From Pseudanabaena minima (lineage in GTDB: Bacteria; Cyanobacteriota; Cyanobacteriia; Pseudanabaenales; Pseudanabaenaceae), in NCBI RefSeq assembly GCF_051131155.1, contig NZ_CP159508.1, positions 4,712,001 through 4,776,000 on the forward strand: a stretch of 64,000 bases of DNA, given 5' to 3'. Both the position numbers and the translations under genes were made by a program. The stretch's first letter is position 1, and each line of letters starts with the position of its first letter. The notes under the pieces were generated by a model that had not been told where the DNA came from, did not search any database, and saw only the letters and a program-made list of their open reading frames with translations. Below are positions 24,621 to 34,765 of this stretch, in pieces.

Positions 24621-27600
24621 ATGAGTGAATTTTCATCTAAATTAGATCCTGACAGATGTTTATCACCAAAGGATACAAAAATTAGCGGTTTAGATAACCA
24701 TTCAAGTGTTGAAATGGAAAAATTCAGATCAAGGATGTTGATTTGCTCAGAAATTTTGCAAAGTATACGTCAATACGATAGTCAGTTCGATAACATCGAA
24801 AAAACTTTTCAAGCAATTACTACAAAGCTACTAAATTTAGTTCAGGCTGTTCATGTCTCTATTTATAAACTAAATAAATTTGCCGATCATCGTAGTGGAA
24901 TAGGGATCAGTGGCAAGATTATTGCAGAGGCGATCGCACCACAATGCCAGCCCTGTTCACAATTTCAGATTGAGAATATTCTGAGGGAAGAATATGCGTG
25001 GGGGCAAGATACTACGGGACAAATTCTTGATCTTTATACTGCGGGGATGACTAGATGTGAGATTAACTTAGCAGAAATATTTGCAGGTAAGGCTTACTTA
25101 CTCGTGCCGATCATATTGTCAGATCAAGAGCCAGAGAATTCATTATGGGGATTTTTGACAGTTCAACAATGTACATCTTTAGGTGGGGAGTCTTTTCAAA
25201 GTTCATGGGATCAAGATGATGTGCTGATGCTACAACAGATAGCCATGCAGATTGAGATTATTTTACAACGAGAAAATCGTAGTACCCGTTTGCTAGAGCG
25301 GGTAAAAGAGGCGGAGCAATCCTATGCAACTTTGTATCGGTGGATGGAGCATTATCGTTATCTGGTGGAGCAGATTCCAAATGTATGTTATGTTTCACCG
25401 ATCGCGAACACTCCAGAATTTGCCTATATCAGTCCGCAATTGCAGACACTTTTAGGTGTACATCCTTCCAAATGGAATGCAGGTTTTTTTAATACTTGGG
25501 CTGAGTATGTACATCCTGATGATCGCGATCGCGTGCATCAAGCGGTTCGCCACACTATCGAAACAGGAGAGCCTTTTTGTTGCGAATATCGGCTGATTGC
25601 TAGTGATGGCAAAATTATATGGTTGCGTGATACTGCTCACCTCGGCTTGGCAACGGATGGTAAAACTCAGGTTTTACGTGGTTCTGCTTTTGACATAAGC
25701 GATCGCAAAGAAAGCGAATTAAGATTTCAAGGAATTTTTAACAACACTTTTCAATTTGTAGGCTTACTTTCTCTTGATGGTATATTCTTGGAAGTAAACC
25801 AAACAGCTTTAGACTTTGGGGGAATTACGCACGCCGATGTAATTGGTAAACCGATCTGGGAAACTTATTGGCTGGCAATTTCAAAGGCTACGCAAAATCG
25901 GATGAAGCAAGCAGTCCAACAAGCTGCTCAAGGTGAATTTGTCCGTTATGAAATGGATATATTTGGCGCTGGTCAGACAATTACAACCATCGATTTCTCG
26001 ATCCGTCCTCTCAAAGATGAAGCGGGACAGGTGATTTTATTAATTCCTGAAGGTAGAGATATTAGTGAACTTAAAGAGATCGAAAAAACTTTACGTAAAA
26101 GCCAATCAATGCTGGCAAAAGCTCAGCAAATCGCTAAGCTTGGCAATTGGGAATGGAATGTTATAGATAGAAAAACCATTTGGTCAGACGAATTATTTCA
26201 TATTTTTGGACGTGACCCAAATTTAGGTGTCCCCAGTTATGAGGAGGTCTTGCAATATTATGTAGAGGAAGATCGTCCAAAACATATTCAAGCAGTTGAG
26301 AATGCGATTAAGAATGGTGAGTCCTATCATTTAGATTTACGTGTACAACAATCTGATGACTCCTATATTTACATAGAAGTATTTGGTCATGCAGAATATG
26401 ACGATCATGGAAGCATTGTTAATCTTTATGGAACCGCTCAAGACATTAGCGATCGCAAACTCGTAGAAGCAAAACTACTTCAGAGTGAAGCCTTACTTAA
26501 GTTAACACTTGCCAATGTACCAATAGGGATTGCTACCTTTGATTTAGAAGGTAAGTTTTTGATGGTAAATCAGGGCTTCTGTCAAATATTTGGATATACC
26601 GAAGTAGAATTGCTGAACATGACAGCCATTGAACTCACTCATCCCAATTCTATCGAAAAAACGTTAGCAGCTCTTAATCGTTTACTTGAGAATGAAGCAA
26701 CTAGTGGTGAACTGGAGAAACAGTATATCCATAAAAATGGTCATGCGATCGATGTGATTAGTCGATTTGGACTGGTGAGCGATGAAAATGGTAAGCCAAT
26801 TCAATTTGTTGCTGGTGTAGAAGATGTAACTGAGCGCAAGCAAACTGAAGCCAAACTAGCGGCAGCGCAATTAGCTGAGCTGTCAAACAAAGCTAAAAGC
26901 GAATTTCTCGCTGTCATGAGTCATGAACTGCGAACTCCGATGAATGCTGTGATTGGAATGACCGAGATTTTAGAAAGTACGCCCCTAACGCGGCAACAGC
27001 AGCAATATGTCGCTACGATTCGTCAAGGTGGGGAAGTACTACTATCGGTAATTAACAATATCCTTGACTTTTCACGAATTGAGTCAGGACATTTTGAACT
27101 CGAAGAGCGTCCTTTTAAACTTCAACAATGTATTGATGAAGTGCTAGAACTGATGTCATCACGCACGGCTGAGAAATTTCTAGAACTAGTGCCATTTGTA
27201 AGTCTAGATGTGCCGCAACAGTTGATTGGAGACTATACGCGCTTACGTCAAATCCTCGTCAATTTAGTAAGTAATGCCATTAAATTTACCGAATCTGGGG
27301 AAATTATTATTACAGTAAATTCGCGATTAATCGATCCGCAGACCAACATTTACAAGTTGCATTTTGATGTACGCGATACAGGAATTGGTATTGCCCCTGA
27401 AGCGATCTCCAAACTTTTTAAAGCCTTTAGCCAAGCTGATAATTCGATTGCGCGACAATATGGTGGCACTGGATTGGGTCTAGCCATTTGCAAACAACTT
27501 TGTGAATTGATGGGAGGAGCAATTGACGTTAGCAGCGTTGTTGGTGAAGGCTCTACTTTCAGCTTTTATATTCAGGTTCGTGCCATTATTGAGGAAGCAG

Positions 27601-28868
27601 ATGCCACAAAGATCTCACTAGAACTAATAGGTAAGAGGATTTTAAGCGTTAATACTAATGCTACACTTCAGCAAGCGATCGCTTTATACACGCAACCGTG
27701 GGAGATGAACTTAGAGACTGTCTATTCAGCTACTGATGCGCTGCAATCATTGACAACATCGAACTTTGATGTAATTTTAATTGATCGACAAATTATAGAG
27801 TCTGATGGTTCTCAAATGGATGGTTTAGAACTTGCTAAACACATTCAAGAAGTTTTTCCTGAGTTAAATTTAATTCTATTAACCCCTGTAAACATCATTC
27901 TTAATGAGAATGATAATGCAGACTTAGCTTGCTTTGGAGATTACATCACTAAGCCGATATCTGCCTCAAAACTTTATCAAGCTTTTTGCAATATTTTTAG
28001 TGAAAAAGTCCCAACTTTCTCCCAAGAGACAACTAATACAAGTACTCAAGCTCTATATGCAAGCGATGAGATTTTGAGAGATGAAAATTTTGCTAAATGT
28101 TATCCATTTAAAATTTTGGTTGTCGAAGATAATCCTGTCAATCAAAAGATTCTGCTATTGATGCTAGAAAACTTAGGATATAAAGCAGATTCTACGGAAA
28201 ATGGGCAGAAAGCCATCAATGCTTTCTTAGATCAAGCCTACGATCTGATCTTTATGGATATCCAAATGCCAATTATGAATGGTTTGACTGCAAGCAAAAG
28301 TATCCGTCAGTTACCAAGTCATAAGCCTTGGATTATTGGACTTTCGGCAAATGCTTTCTCAGAATCTCGTGAGTCGGCAATGAAGGCTGGGATGAATGAC
28401 TATCTCACTAAGCCTTTAAAAAGTACAAGTTTAATCGCTGCTCTCCAGAGAATTCCTCAACAGCAACACCTTGTTATTGATCATAGTCAGCCTCCTATTG
28501 ACCTATCAATCCTCTCAACTCTAGAAGATTCCGTAGGTACACAGAACTTAGATGAATTAATCAATGTCTACTTAGACCATTCTGCACAGGCGATCGCTAC
28601 AATGAAGGACGCTTTTCAAACTCAGGACTTTGTGAAGATTGAAGCCCACAATCATGCCCTCAAGGGAGGAAGTGCTACCTTTGGAGCTGCCCAGCTTTTT
28701 AGTTCTTGCCAAGCTCTAGAATCTATTTGCAAGATGTTAATCAAGTCGAAAGTCCATACTGAAGAAGATATCAGCAAAATTGCTAGTCTTTTAAAGAATA
28801 TAGAAGACCAATATAACTATGTATATCAAACTTTCCAATCTAGAGGAGGTAGCTCACCAGTGTTATAA
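24621..28868 (+). CDS. Hybrid sensor histidine kinase (GAF-4xPAS-HisKA-HATPase-2xREC-HPt)
   Basis: 1415 residues. Order: a GAF-like domain (about 30-230), four PAS/PAC units (about 240-370, 375-490, 495-620, 625-745; each ends DISDRK/DVTERK), HisKA with MSHELRTP near His768, HATPase (GGTGLGLAICKQLCELMGG), a degenerate receiver-like region (about 1010-1130), a complete receiver (KILVVEDNPVNQ...LIFMDIQMPIMNG, Asp near 1212) and an HPt domain with HNHALKGGSATFGA near 1344. It is cytoplasmic with several potential ligand, redox or light sensors. In the first receiver-like region the N-terminal acidic pair is missing. Output partner not visible; terminator follows. Confidence 0.95.
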   Translation: MSEFSSKLDPDRCLSPKDTKISGLDNHSSVEMEKFRSRMLICSEILQSIRQYDSQFDNIEKTFQAITTKLLNLVQAVHVSIYKLNKFADHRSGIGISGKIIAEAIAPQCQPCSQFQIENILREEYAWGQDTTGQILDLYTAGMTRCEINLAEIFAGKAYLLVPIILSDQEPENSLWGFLTVQQCTSLGGESFQSSWDQDDVLMLQQIAMQIEIILQRENRSTRLLERVKEAEQSYATLYRWMEHYRYLVEQIPNVCYVSPIANTPEFAYISPQLQTLLGVHPSKWNAGFFNTWAEYVHPDDRDRVHQAVRHTIETGEPFCCEYRLIASDGKIIWLRDTAHLGLATDGKTQVLRGSAFDISDRKESELRFQGIFNNTFQFVGLLSLDGIFLEVNQTALDFGGITHADVIGKPIWETYWLAISKATQNRMKQAVQQAAQGEFVRYEMDIFGAGQTITTIDFSIRPLKDEAGQVILLIPEGRDISELKEIEKTLRKSQSMLAKAQQIAKLGNWEWNVIDRKTIWSDELFHIFGRDPNLGVPSYEEVLQYYVEEDRPKHIQAVENAIKNGESYHLDLRVQQSDDSYIYIEVFGHAEYDDHGSIVNLYGTAQDISDRKLVEAKLLQSEALLKLTLANVPIGIATFDLEGKFLMVNQGFCQIFGYTEVELLNMTAIELTHPNSIEKTLAALNRLLENEATSGELEKQYIHKNGHAIDVISRFGLVSDENGKPIQFVAGVEDVTERKQTEAKLAAAQLAELSNKAKSEFLAVMSHELRTPMNAVIGMTEILESTPLTRQQQQYVATIRQGGEVLLSVINNILDFSRIESGHFELEERPFKLQQCIDEVLELMSSRTAEKFLELVPFVSLDVPQQLIGDYTRLRQILVNLVSNAIKFTESGEIIITVNSRLIDPQTNIYKLHFDVRDTGIGIAPEAISKLFKAFSQADNSIARQYGGTGLGLAICKQLCELMGGAIDVSSVVGEGSTFSFYIQVRAIIEEADATKISLELIGKRILSVNTNATLQQAIALYTQPWEMNLETVYSATDALQSLTTSNFDVILIDRQIIESDGSQMDGLELAKHIQEVFPELNLILLTPVNIILNENDNADLACFGDYITKPISASKLYQAFCNIFSEKVPTFSQETTNTSTQALYASDEILRDENFAKCYPFKILVVEDNPVNQKILLLMLENLGYKADSTENGQKAINAFLDQAYDLIFMDIQMPIMNGLTASKSIRQLPSHKPWIIGLSANAFSESRESAMKAGMNDYLTKPLKSTSLIAALQRIPQQQHLVIDHSQPPIDLSILSTLEDSVGTQNLDELINVYLDHSAQAIATMKDAFQTQDFVKIEAHNHALKGGSATFGAAQLFSSCQALESICKMLIKSKVHTEEDISKIASLLKNIEDQYNYVYQTFQSRGGSSPVL

Positions 28869-28895
28869 AAAAGACTGCCCAAAGGGCAGTCTTTT
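28867..28895. terminator. Bidirectional terminator
   Basis: AAAAAGACTGCCC, loop AAA, GGGCAGTCTTTTT, between the convergent kinase gene and ABC exporter gene. Confidence 0.88.
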
Positions 28896-28898
28896 TCT

Positions 28899-30668
28899 TT
28901 AAATATGGGTTTGTCCTGTTTGCAAATTCCATAAACCTGTGTAGATTCCATTGTTCGCAACTAGCTGATCGTGAGTTCCTATTTCTACTACTTTGCCCTG
29001 ATCCATTACATAGATGCGATCGGCATTGCGAATGGTGGATAGACGATGAGCGATCGCGATCGTGGTGCGATTTTTGGTGATTCGCTCTAAAGACTTTTGG
29101 ATCGCTGCTTCCGTTTCATTATCAACTGCCGAAGTTGCTTCATCGAGAATTAAAATCGGTGGATTGCGTAACACGGCACGGGCGATCGCAATGCGCTGTC
29201 TCTGACCACCTGATAGCTTTTGACCCCGCTCACCGACGATCGTATCGTAACCCTTGGGCAAGGTTTGAATGAAGTCGTGGGCTTCAGCAATCTTGGCAGC
29301 TTCAACAATTTGATCCACAGTTGCTTCAAAAGAACCATAGGCAATATTTTCTAAAACTGAACCGTGAAATAGAAATACATCTTGGCTCACCCAGCCCATG
29401 CAAGAACGTAGCGATCGCAATTCTAAGTCGCGAATATCAATGCGATCGAGAAAGATATTCCCTGATTGAATTTCGTATAAACGTAGGAGCAGCTTTACCA
29501 AAGTACTTTTGCCCGAACCCGTTGCTCCGACAATCGCGGTAGTTTTATGGGCGGAAATGTCTAAAGATAGATCTTCTATAATTGGGTAGTTAGCAGCATA
29601 GCCAAAAGTAACATTCTTTAATTGGATATCGCCAGTAACGACAGAATTTAGTACCTGTGAGCCTGAATGGATTGCGATCGGTGTATCTAATAAATCGAGA
29701 ATGCGGTTAGTTGAAGCCATTGCCCTTTGGTATTGATCGAGGGTTTCACCTAAGCGTGTGAGCGGCCATAAAAGTCGCTGAATTAGATAAATCATCACGG
29801 AGTAGTTACCCACCGACAGCCTGTTTGCCTGTACTTCCAAGCCACCATAATAGAGAATTGCAATAAATCCCATAAAGATCAGGATTCTGATCAAAGGCAC
29901 AAATGCGGCACTATAGGCGATCGCCTTGCGATTACTTTGACGATATTGATTACTTTCCTTCTCTATCCGTTTACGTTCATAGGCTTCTGTGACAAAAGCC
30001 TTAATCGTCGTGATTCCACCGATATTATTCGATAGTTGCCCGTTCAGCAGTCCCACTTTTTCACGAACTTCCGCATAGCGTGGGGCAAGGAACTTCTGAA
30101 ACCAAATCGAACCCCATAAAATAAATGGCATTGGCGACAGCGCTAACCAAGCCACGTTTGGCGTAATTAAAAAAAATGCACCACCAATCAACAGAATCGT
30201 CGCCGAAACTTGAATTACTTCATTTGCACCACCATCTAGAAACCGTTCCAACTGATTGACATCATCACTCAAAATTGACATCAATCCACCTGAACTCCGC
30301 TCCTCAAAAAAAGCTAGCTCTAACTCTTGTAAATGCTGATAGGCATCAAGGCGCAAGTCATGCTGGATCGTCTGAGCAAGGTTACGCCACTGGAGCGCAT
30401 AGGCATACTCAAAAATCGACTCCAAGCCCCAGATCACTCCACTGATAGCCGAAAGTACTAGCAACTGGGCTGCTAATCCTTGCACCCCAAAGGGATTTGC
30501 CCAAAAGTTCTCTTTTTGTAACACCAAATCGATCGCTGCCCCAATCAGAACTGGCGGAGCCAAATCAAAGAATTTATTTAAAATCGAGCAAGTTGTCGCT
30601 GTCCAAATTTGTTGGCGATAATTACGGGCATAGCGAGTCAGTCGGATAAACGGATGAACATTAGACAT
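28899..30668 (-). CDS. ABC exporter (fused permease-ATPase, MsbA/MdlB type)
   Basis: 589 residues. The N-terminal half carries about six membrane helices (ABC transmembrane type I), and the C-terminal half an ATPase with Walker A GATGSGKSTL near 372, signature LSGGQRQRIAIARAVL, Walker B ILILDEATSAVD and H-loop IAHRLSTI. It works as a homodimer or heterodimer exporting lipids, peptides or drugs. The substrate cannot be read from the sequence. Its start lies 13 bp after the uvrA stop codon, so the two are probably co-transcribed. ATG at 30668. Confidence 0.93.
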   Translation of the reverse strand: MSNVHPFIRLTRYARNYRQQIWTATTCSILNKFFDLAPPVLIGAAIDLVLQKENFWANPFGVQGLAAQLLVLSAISGVIWGLESIFEYAYALQWRNLAQTIQHDLRLDAYQHLQELELAFFEERSSGGLMSILSDDVNQLERFLDGGANEVIQVSATILLIGGAFFLITPNVAWLALSPMPFILWGSIWFQKFLAPRYAEVREKVGLLNGQLSNNIGGITTIKAFVTEAYERKRIEKESNQYRQSNRKAIAYSAAFVPLIRILIFMGFIAILYYGGLEVQANRLSVGNYSVMIYLIQRLLWPLTRLGETLDQYQRAMASTNRILDLLDTPIAIHSGSQVLNSVVTGDIQLKNVTFGYAANYPIIEDLSLDISAHKTTAIVGATGSGKSTLVKLLLRLYEIQSGNIFLDRIDIRDLELRSLRSCMGWVSQDVFLFHGSVLENIAYGSFEATVDQIVEAAKIAEAHDFIQTLPKGYDTIVGERGQKLSGGQRQRIAIARAVLRNPPILILDEATSAVDNETEAAIQKSLERITKNRTTIAIAHRLSTIRNADRIYVMDQGKVVEIGTHDQLVANNGIYTGLWNLQTGQTHI

Positions 30669-30681
30669 GGGATGTAAATAG

Positions 30682-33549
30682 TTAGGAGCTACTGCGTGGA
30701 TATTCAGCTAATACTTCTTTGAGGTATTTGCCAGTATAGGATTTTTTGACCTTGGCGACCTGTTCGGGTGTGCCCTCAGCGATAATCTCACCACCGCGAT
30801 CGCCTCCTTCTGGTCCCAAATCAATCACCCAATCAGCACAACGAATCACATCGAGATTATGCTCAATCGTAATGATGCTATTGCCTTTATCGACTAGGCG
30901 CTGCATTACATCTAATAATTTATGTACATCGTAAAAACTTAAACCTGTAGTCGGTTCATCAATGAGATAGAGGGTTTTGCCTGTAGCTCGACGCGCTAGT
31001 TCTGTGGCTAGCTTGACCCGTTGCGCTTCACCACCTGAAAGCGTGGGAGCAGACTGACCAAGACGCACATAGCCTAAACCCACATCTACCAGCATCCCTA
31101 ATTTGGCATGAGCAGAAGGAATATTCTCAAAGAAATGCATCGCTTCTTCGATAGTCATATCTAACACATCGGCGATCGTCTTCTCTTTGTACTTCACCTG
31201 TAGCGTTTCACGGTTATATCTTGCGCCTTTGCAAACATCGCACTGCACATAGACATCGGGAAGGAAATTCATTGAGATAATATTCACACCCTGTCCAGAA
31301 CAAGCTTCACAACGTCCACCCTTGACATTAAAAGAGAATTGCCCTGCTTTATAACCTCTCGTTTTTGCCGCCGTTGTTAGCGCAAAGGTTTCGCGAATGA
31401 CATCAAATAGCCCTGTATAGGTGGCAGGATTAGATCTGGGTGTGCGTCCGATTGGTGATTGATCGATGACAATGAACTTATCGAGATGCTTCAGTCCCTT
31501 AACTTCATCAATGCCTTTGGGAACTGGCACTTTGCGCGAAAAATTATGCTCAAGGGAATGGTGGAGTAAATCATTAATTAAGGTGGATTTACCAGAGCCT
31601 GATACACCTGTAATACATACCAATTTCCCAAGAGGAATCTGGACATTGATATGTTTAAGATTATTCAGATAGGCATTACAGATTTCAAGATGTTTTCCAT
31701 TACCTTCGCGTCGTTCCGCAGGTGTAAAAATCTGTTTTTGTTTGGAGAGATATGCACCTGTGAGCGATTCAGAGGTTTGCTCAATTTCTTTAACACTCCC
31801 CTGCGCCACGATTCTACCGCCATGCACTCCCGCCCCAGGTCCGATATCGACAAGATAATCAGCAGCACGAATAGTTTCTTCATCATGTTCTACTACGATT
31901 AGAGTATTACCGAGATCGCGCAGTTTGGTTAATGTGGCGAGAAGTCGTGAGTTATCGCGTTGATGGAGTCCAATACTCGGCTCATCCAATACATAAAGAA
32001 CGCCTGTCAAGCCTGAACCAATCTGGGTCGCAAGACGGATGCGTTGGGCTTCACCACCAGATAGAGACATGGTAGAGCGATCGAGGGTGAGATAATCTAA
32101 ACCTACATCTAACAGGAATTGCAGTCTTGTTTCTATTTCTTGCAATACTCGATCGCCTATTTGGCGAGTTCGTGCATCAAGATCGAGATTTTTTAAGCGA
32201 TCGCGACAAGTTCCAATTGGGACTGATACAAAATCATTAATGTTGTACCCCCCAATCCGAACTGCGAGAGATTCGGGTTTCAGTCTTGTTCCGTCACAGG
32301 TTGAGCAAGACTCTTCGATCAGATAGTTTTCGAGTTTTTGCCTTTGCGATTCTCCCGCCTCTTTGTATTGCTGTTCGAGTATGGAGATTGCCCCTTCATA
32401 GCGTTTGTAATATCCCTCACTGCGCTCACGATAGAGTGAGTCTGGCTTAATTAAAATCTTCTCGGTAGTGCCATGCAGAATAATATCTATCTGTGCCTGA
32501 GATAGCTTTTCCCAAGGTGTAGTAATCTCAAAACCAGCATATTCGCCCACACTAGATAGAAGCGAAATATAGTAGGTATGGGTTTTATCTGCCCAAGGTG
32601 CGATCGCTGCATAAACAGGTAAAGATGGATCGGGAACTAACAAATCAGGATTAAAGGTTTTAATGCTTCCTAATCCATGACAGGCTGGACAAGCGCCATA
32701 GGGAGAGTTAAACGAGAACATACGTGGCGATAGTTCTTCCATAACTGCGCCATGCTCAGGACAGGCAAAGTTTTCTGAGAAAGTTAGTAGATTGCTAACT
32801 TTCTCAGATTTAGGGTCTGGGGATGAGGATAAAATCTCCACCATCGCAATCCCTTCAGCACGTTTTAAACAAGTTGCGAGAGAATCGGTTAACCGTTCTT
32901 GAATATCATCTTTGCGAACTAGGCGATCGACCACAATTTCAATATCATGGAGTTTGTTTTTCTCTAGTTCGATATTGTCACTCAGTTCACGTACTTCTCC
33001 GTCAATGCGAACTCGCGCAAAACCCTCACTGGCTAGACTTGACAATAATTTCTTATGAGTTCCCTTTTTGCCACGAATTACAGGCGCTAGTAGTTGAAAC
33101 TTAGTGCGATCGCTAAGCTCCATAATCGAGTCCACCATCCGATCAATGGTCTGGGGTGCAATATTGCGATCGCAGATTGGACAATGGGGCGAACCTGCCC
33201 GACCAAACAGCAGCCGTAAATAGTCATAAATCTCCGTAACTGTCCCAACTGTTGAGCGTGGATTATGGGAAGTTGATTTTTGGTCAATGGAAATTGCGGG
33301 ACTCAAGCCCTCGATGTAGTCCACATCAGGCTTATCAACCTGTCCTAAAAACTGACGCGCATAGGCGCTGAGGGACTCGACATAACGGCGCTGACCTTCA
33401 GCAAAAATCGTGTCAAAGGCTAGGGATGATTTACCAGAGCCAGACACACCTGTAAACACGATCAGGCGATCGCGAGGAATCGTCAGGTCAACATTCTTGA
33501 GATTGTGCTGTCTAGCACCTCTAACGTGGATATGGGTATGGTCTGGCAT
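30682..33549 (-). CDS. uvrA: Excinuclease ABC subunit A
   Basis: 955 residues, full length. UvrA finds bulky DNA lesions, loads UvrB and starts nucleotide excision repair. Two ABC-type ATPase modules are visible: Walker A GVSGSGKSSL near 35 and GVSGSGKSTL near 645, with signatures LSGGEAQRIRLA and LSGGEAQRVKLA. Zinc-binding motifs include CPICDR, CSTCDG and CEACSGQG...CDVCKG. The UvrB-binding and insertion regions are present. It is followed 13 bp later by an ABC exporter gene and preceded by a Trypco1 gene on the same strand. Confidence 0.98.
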   Translation of the reverse strand: MPDHTHIHVRGARQHNLKNVDLTIPRDRLIVFTGVSGSGKSSLAFDTIFAEGQRRYVESLSAYARQFLGQVDKPDVDYIEGLSPAISIDQKSTSHNPRSTVGTVTEIYDYLRLLFGRAGSPHCPICDRNIAPQTIDRMVDSIMELSDRTKFQLLAPVIRGKKGTHKKLLSSLASEGFARVRIDGEVRELSDNIELEKNKLHDIEIVVDRLVRKDDIQERLTDSLATCLKRAEGIAMVEILSSSPDPKSEKVSNLLTFSENFACPEHGAVMEELSPRMFSFNSPYGACPACHGLGSIKTFNPDLLVPDPSLPVYAAIAPWADKTHTYYISLLSSVGEYAGFEITTPWEKLSQAQIDIILHGTTEKILIKPDSLYRERSEGYYKRYEGAISILEQQYKEAGESQRQKLENYLIEESCSTCDGTRLKPESLAVRIGGYNINDFVSVPIGTCRDRLKNLDLDARTRQIGDRVLQEIETRLQFLLDVGLDYLTLDRSTMSLSGGEAQRIRLATQIGSGLTGVLYVLDEPSIGLHQRDNSRLLATLTKLRDLGNTLIVVEHDEETIRAADYLVDIGPGAGVHGGRIVAQGSVKEIEQTSESLTGAYLSKQKQIFTPAERREGNGKHLEICNAYLNNLKHINVQIPLGKLVCITGVSGSGKSTLINDLLHHSLEHNFSRKVPVPKGIDEVKGLKHLDKFIVIDQSPIGRTPRSNPATYTGLFDVIRETFALTTAAKTRGYKAGQFSFNVKGGRCEACSGQGVNIISMNFLPDVYVQCDVCKGARYNRETLQVKYKEKTIADVLDMTIEEAMHFFENIPSAHAKLGMLVDVGLGYVRLGQSAPTLSGGEAQRVKLATELARRATGKTLYLIDEPTTGLSFYDVHKLLDVMQRLVDKGNSIITIEHNLDVIRCADWVIDLGPEGGDRGGEIIAEGTPEQVAKVKKSYTGKYLKEVLAEYPRSSS

Positions 33550-33630
33550 TCGATCGCGATTTATGCTTTAGCTGGCGTAAAGATTTGTTACTAGTGTAGG
33601 CGATCGCTGGGAGATTTGTGGTGCTTGTAG

Positions 33631-33957
33631 TTATTCTGGCTTCTTGGGAAATACGCATTTTACGGTAATTTTTAGATTGGAGCTTGCACCGCCTGATGCT
33701 ACGCCAAACTCTAGGGTGACTTCACTGACTTCGGCGCTTCCTAAATTGCGAAAGGCTTTGAGTGTGTTGACGGTGTAGCCACGCACGAGGCTTTGCATGG
33801 CATGAAAACTTTGAATTGCTTTTTCTTTGGCGGCATTTTGCGCTTTATCACCGACAAATAAATCACGGTCGTGAGAGGTGAAATTCGTCGTAGTTCCTTC
33901 GACTTGAAAATAAATGATGCTGCCGTCTTCGAGTTCGGTGGGAATGAGTTGGGGCAT
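33631..33957 (-). CDS. Trypco1-domain protein (trypsin-co-occurring domain 1)
   Basis: A 108-residue protein fitting the Trypco1 (CU044_2847-type) pattern: an opening PxELEDGSIIYFQVEG strand region, a central helix (AIQSFHAMQSLVRGYTVNTLKAF), then EVTLEFGVASGGASSNLKITVKCVF with the Gly/Ser-rich loop before the last strand. In the literature this domain is found with trypsin-like proteases and STAND NTPases in predicted NTP-dependent conflict systems. No trypsin-like gene is adjacent; its neighbours are Uma2 and uvrA. Its placement 40 bp downstream of the Uma2 gene suggests co-transcription. Confidence 0.75.
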   Translation of the reverse strand: MPQLIPTELEDGSIIYFQVEGTTTNFTSHDRDLFVGDKAQNAAKEKAIQSFHAMQSLVRGYTVNTLKAFRNLGSAEVSEVTLEFGVASGGASSNLKITVKCVFPKKPE

Positions 33958-33997
33958 GGTTTTACAGTTTGCAGGGATATTTTGTCATGAATTAGTA

Positions 33998-34765
33998 TTA
34001 CAGACAGTCAGGATCTTCCCCCAACTCTCTAAGTCTAGCCGACAACCTTTCAGCCCTAAGCCTTTCTACCTCAGCGCGTTGCGCCTCAGCTTCAGCGCGT
34101 TGCGCCTCAGCTTCAGCCCGTTGCTGGGCAGCTTCCTCTGGCAATAGCACCAAAGCTCCAGATGAGTCATAAAAACGTAACCAAGTTAAAGTCTCTCGGT
34201 CAATCGTTCCCTGCCAAGTACCCAGCCACAAGCCCAAGGACTCACACCATAGCCACCCTCGGCTATCTGGAGCGATCGCTTGATAAGTATCACGGTGATG
34301 CCAGCCCTGTAATGAATCAGGCTCAAAGGGATTATAAACAAAGTAATCTTGTGTCCTAAACACGCGATCGTATAACTGCTTTTTCAGCCCTAAATCGACA
34401 TTGGCAGTACTAGGAGACATTAGTTCAATGATTGTGTCGGGGTAATGTCCATCTTCTTCCCAGACGACCCACCCAAGGCGATCGCGCTGTCCATCAACAT
34501 CCAATGCTACAAAAAAATCTGGCCCGCGAAAATCACGATTTTTGACTTGGGTGGTGCTGTAGTAGAAGAACATATTGCCACCCACATAATAGTCTGTCGC
34601 TTCACCACGATATTGCTGATAGGAGCGAATCAGCACATTCATCGCTACTCGGTGTTGATTAGTTTCCAAAGGCTCTCCGTCATCAAATATCAAGTCTGTG
34701 GGCGGCATGGGTGGAGTCCATTCGTCCATTTCGTTAGTTGTCTGTTGGGGAAGAGTATTAACCAT
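33998..34765 (-). CDS. Uma2 family endonuclease-like protein
   Basis: 255 residues. Uma2 (DUF820) is a PD-(D/E)XK nuclease-fold family hugely expanded in cyanobacteria. Core motifs are visible: GPDFFVALDVD (Asp), DTIIELMSPSTANVDLGLKKQLY (E-x-x/S pattern) and DYFVYNPFEPDSLQGW. The C-terminus is a charged coiled coil built from a heptad repeat (QRAEAEA), encoded by 21-bp direct DNA repeats at about 34070-34120, a spot prone to length change. Function is unknown; nuclease activity is inferred from the fold only. It may form a unit with the Trypco1 gene downstream. Confidence 0.9.
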   Translation of the reverse strand: MVNTLPQQTTNEMDEWTPPMPPTDLIFDDGEPLETNQHRVAMNVLIRSYQQYRGEATDYYVGGNMFFYYSTTQVKNRDFRGPDFFVALDVDGQRDRLGWVVWEEDGHYPDTIIELMSPSTANVDLGLKKQLYDRVFRTQDYFVYNPFEPDSLQGWHHRDTYQAIAPDSRGWLWCESLGLWLGTWQGTIDRETLTWLRFYDSSGALVLLPEEAAQQRAEAEAQRAEAEAQRAEVERLRAERLSARLRELGEDPDCL

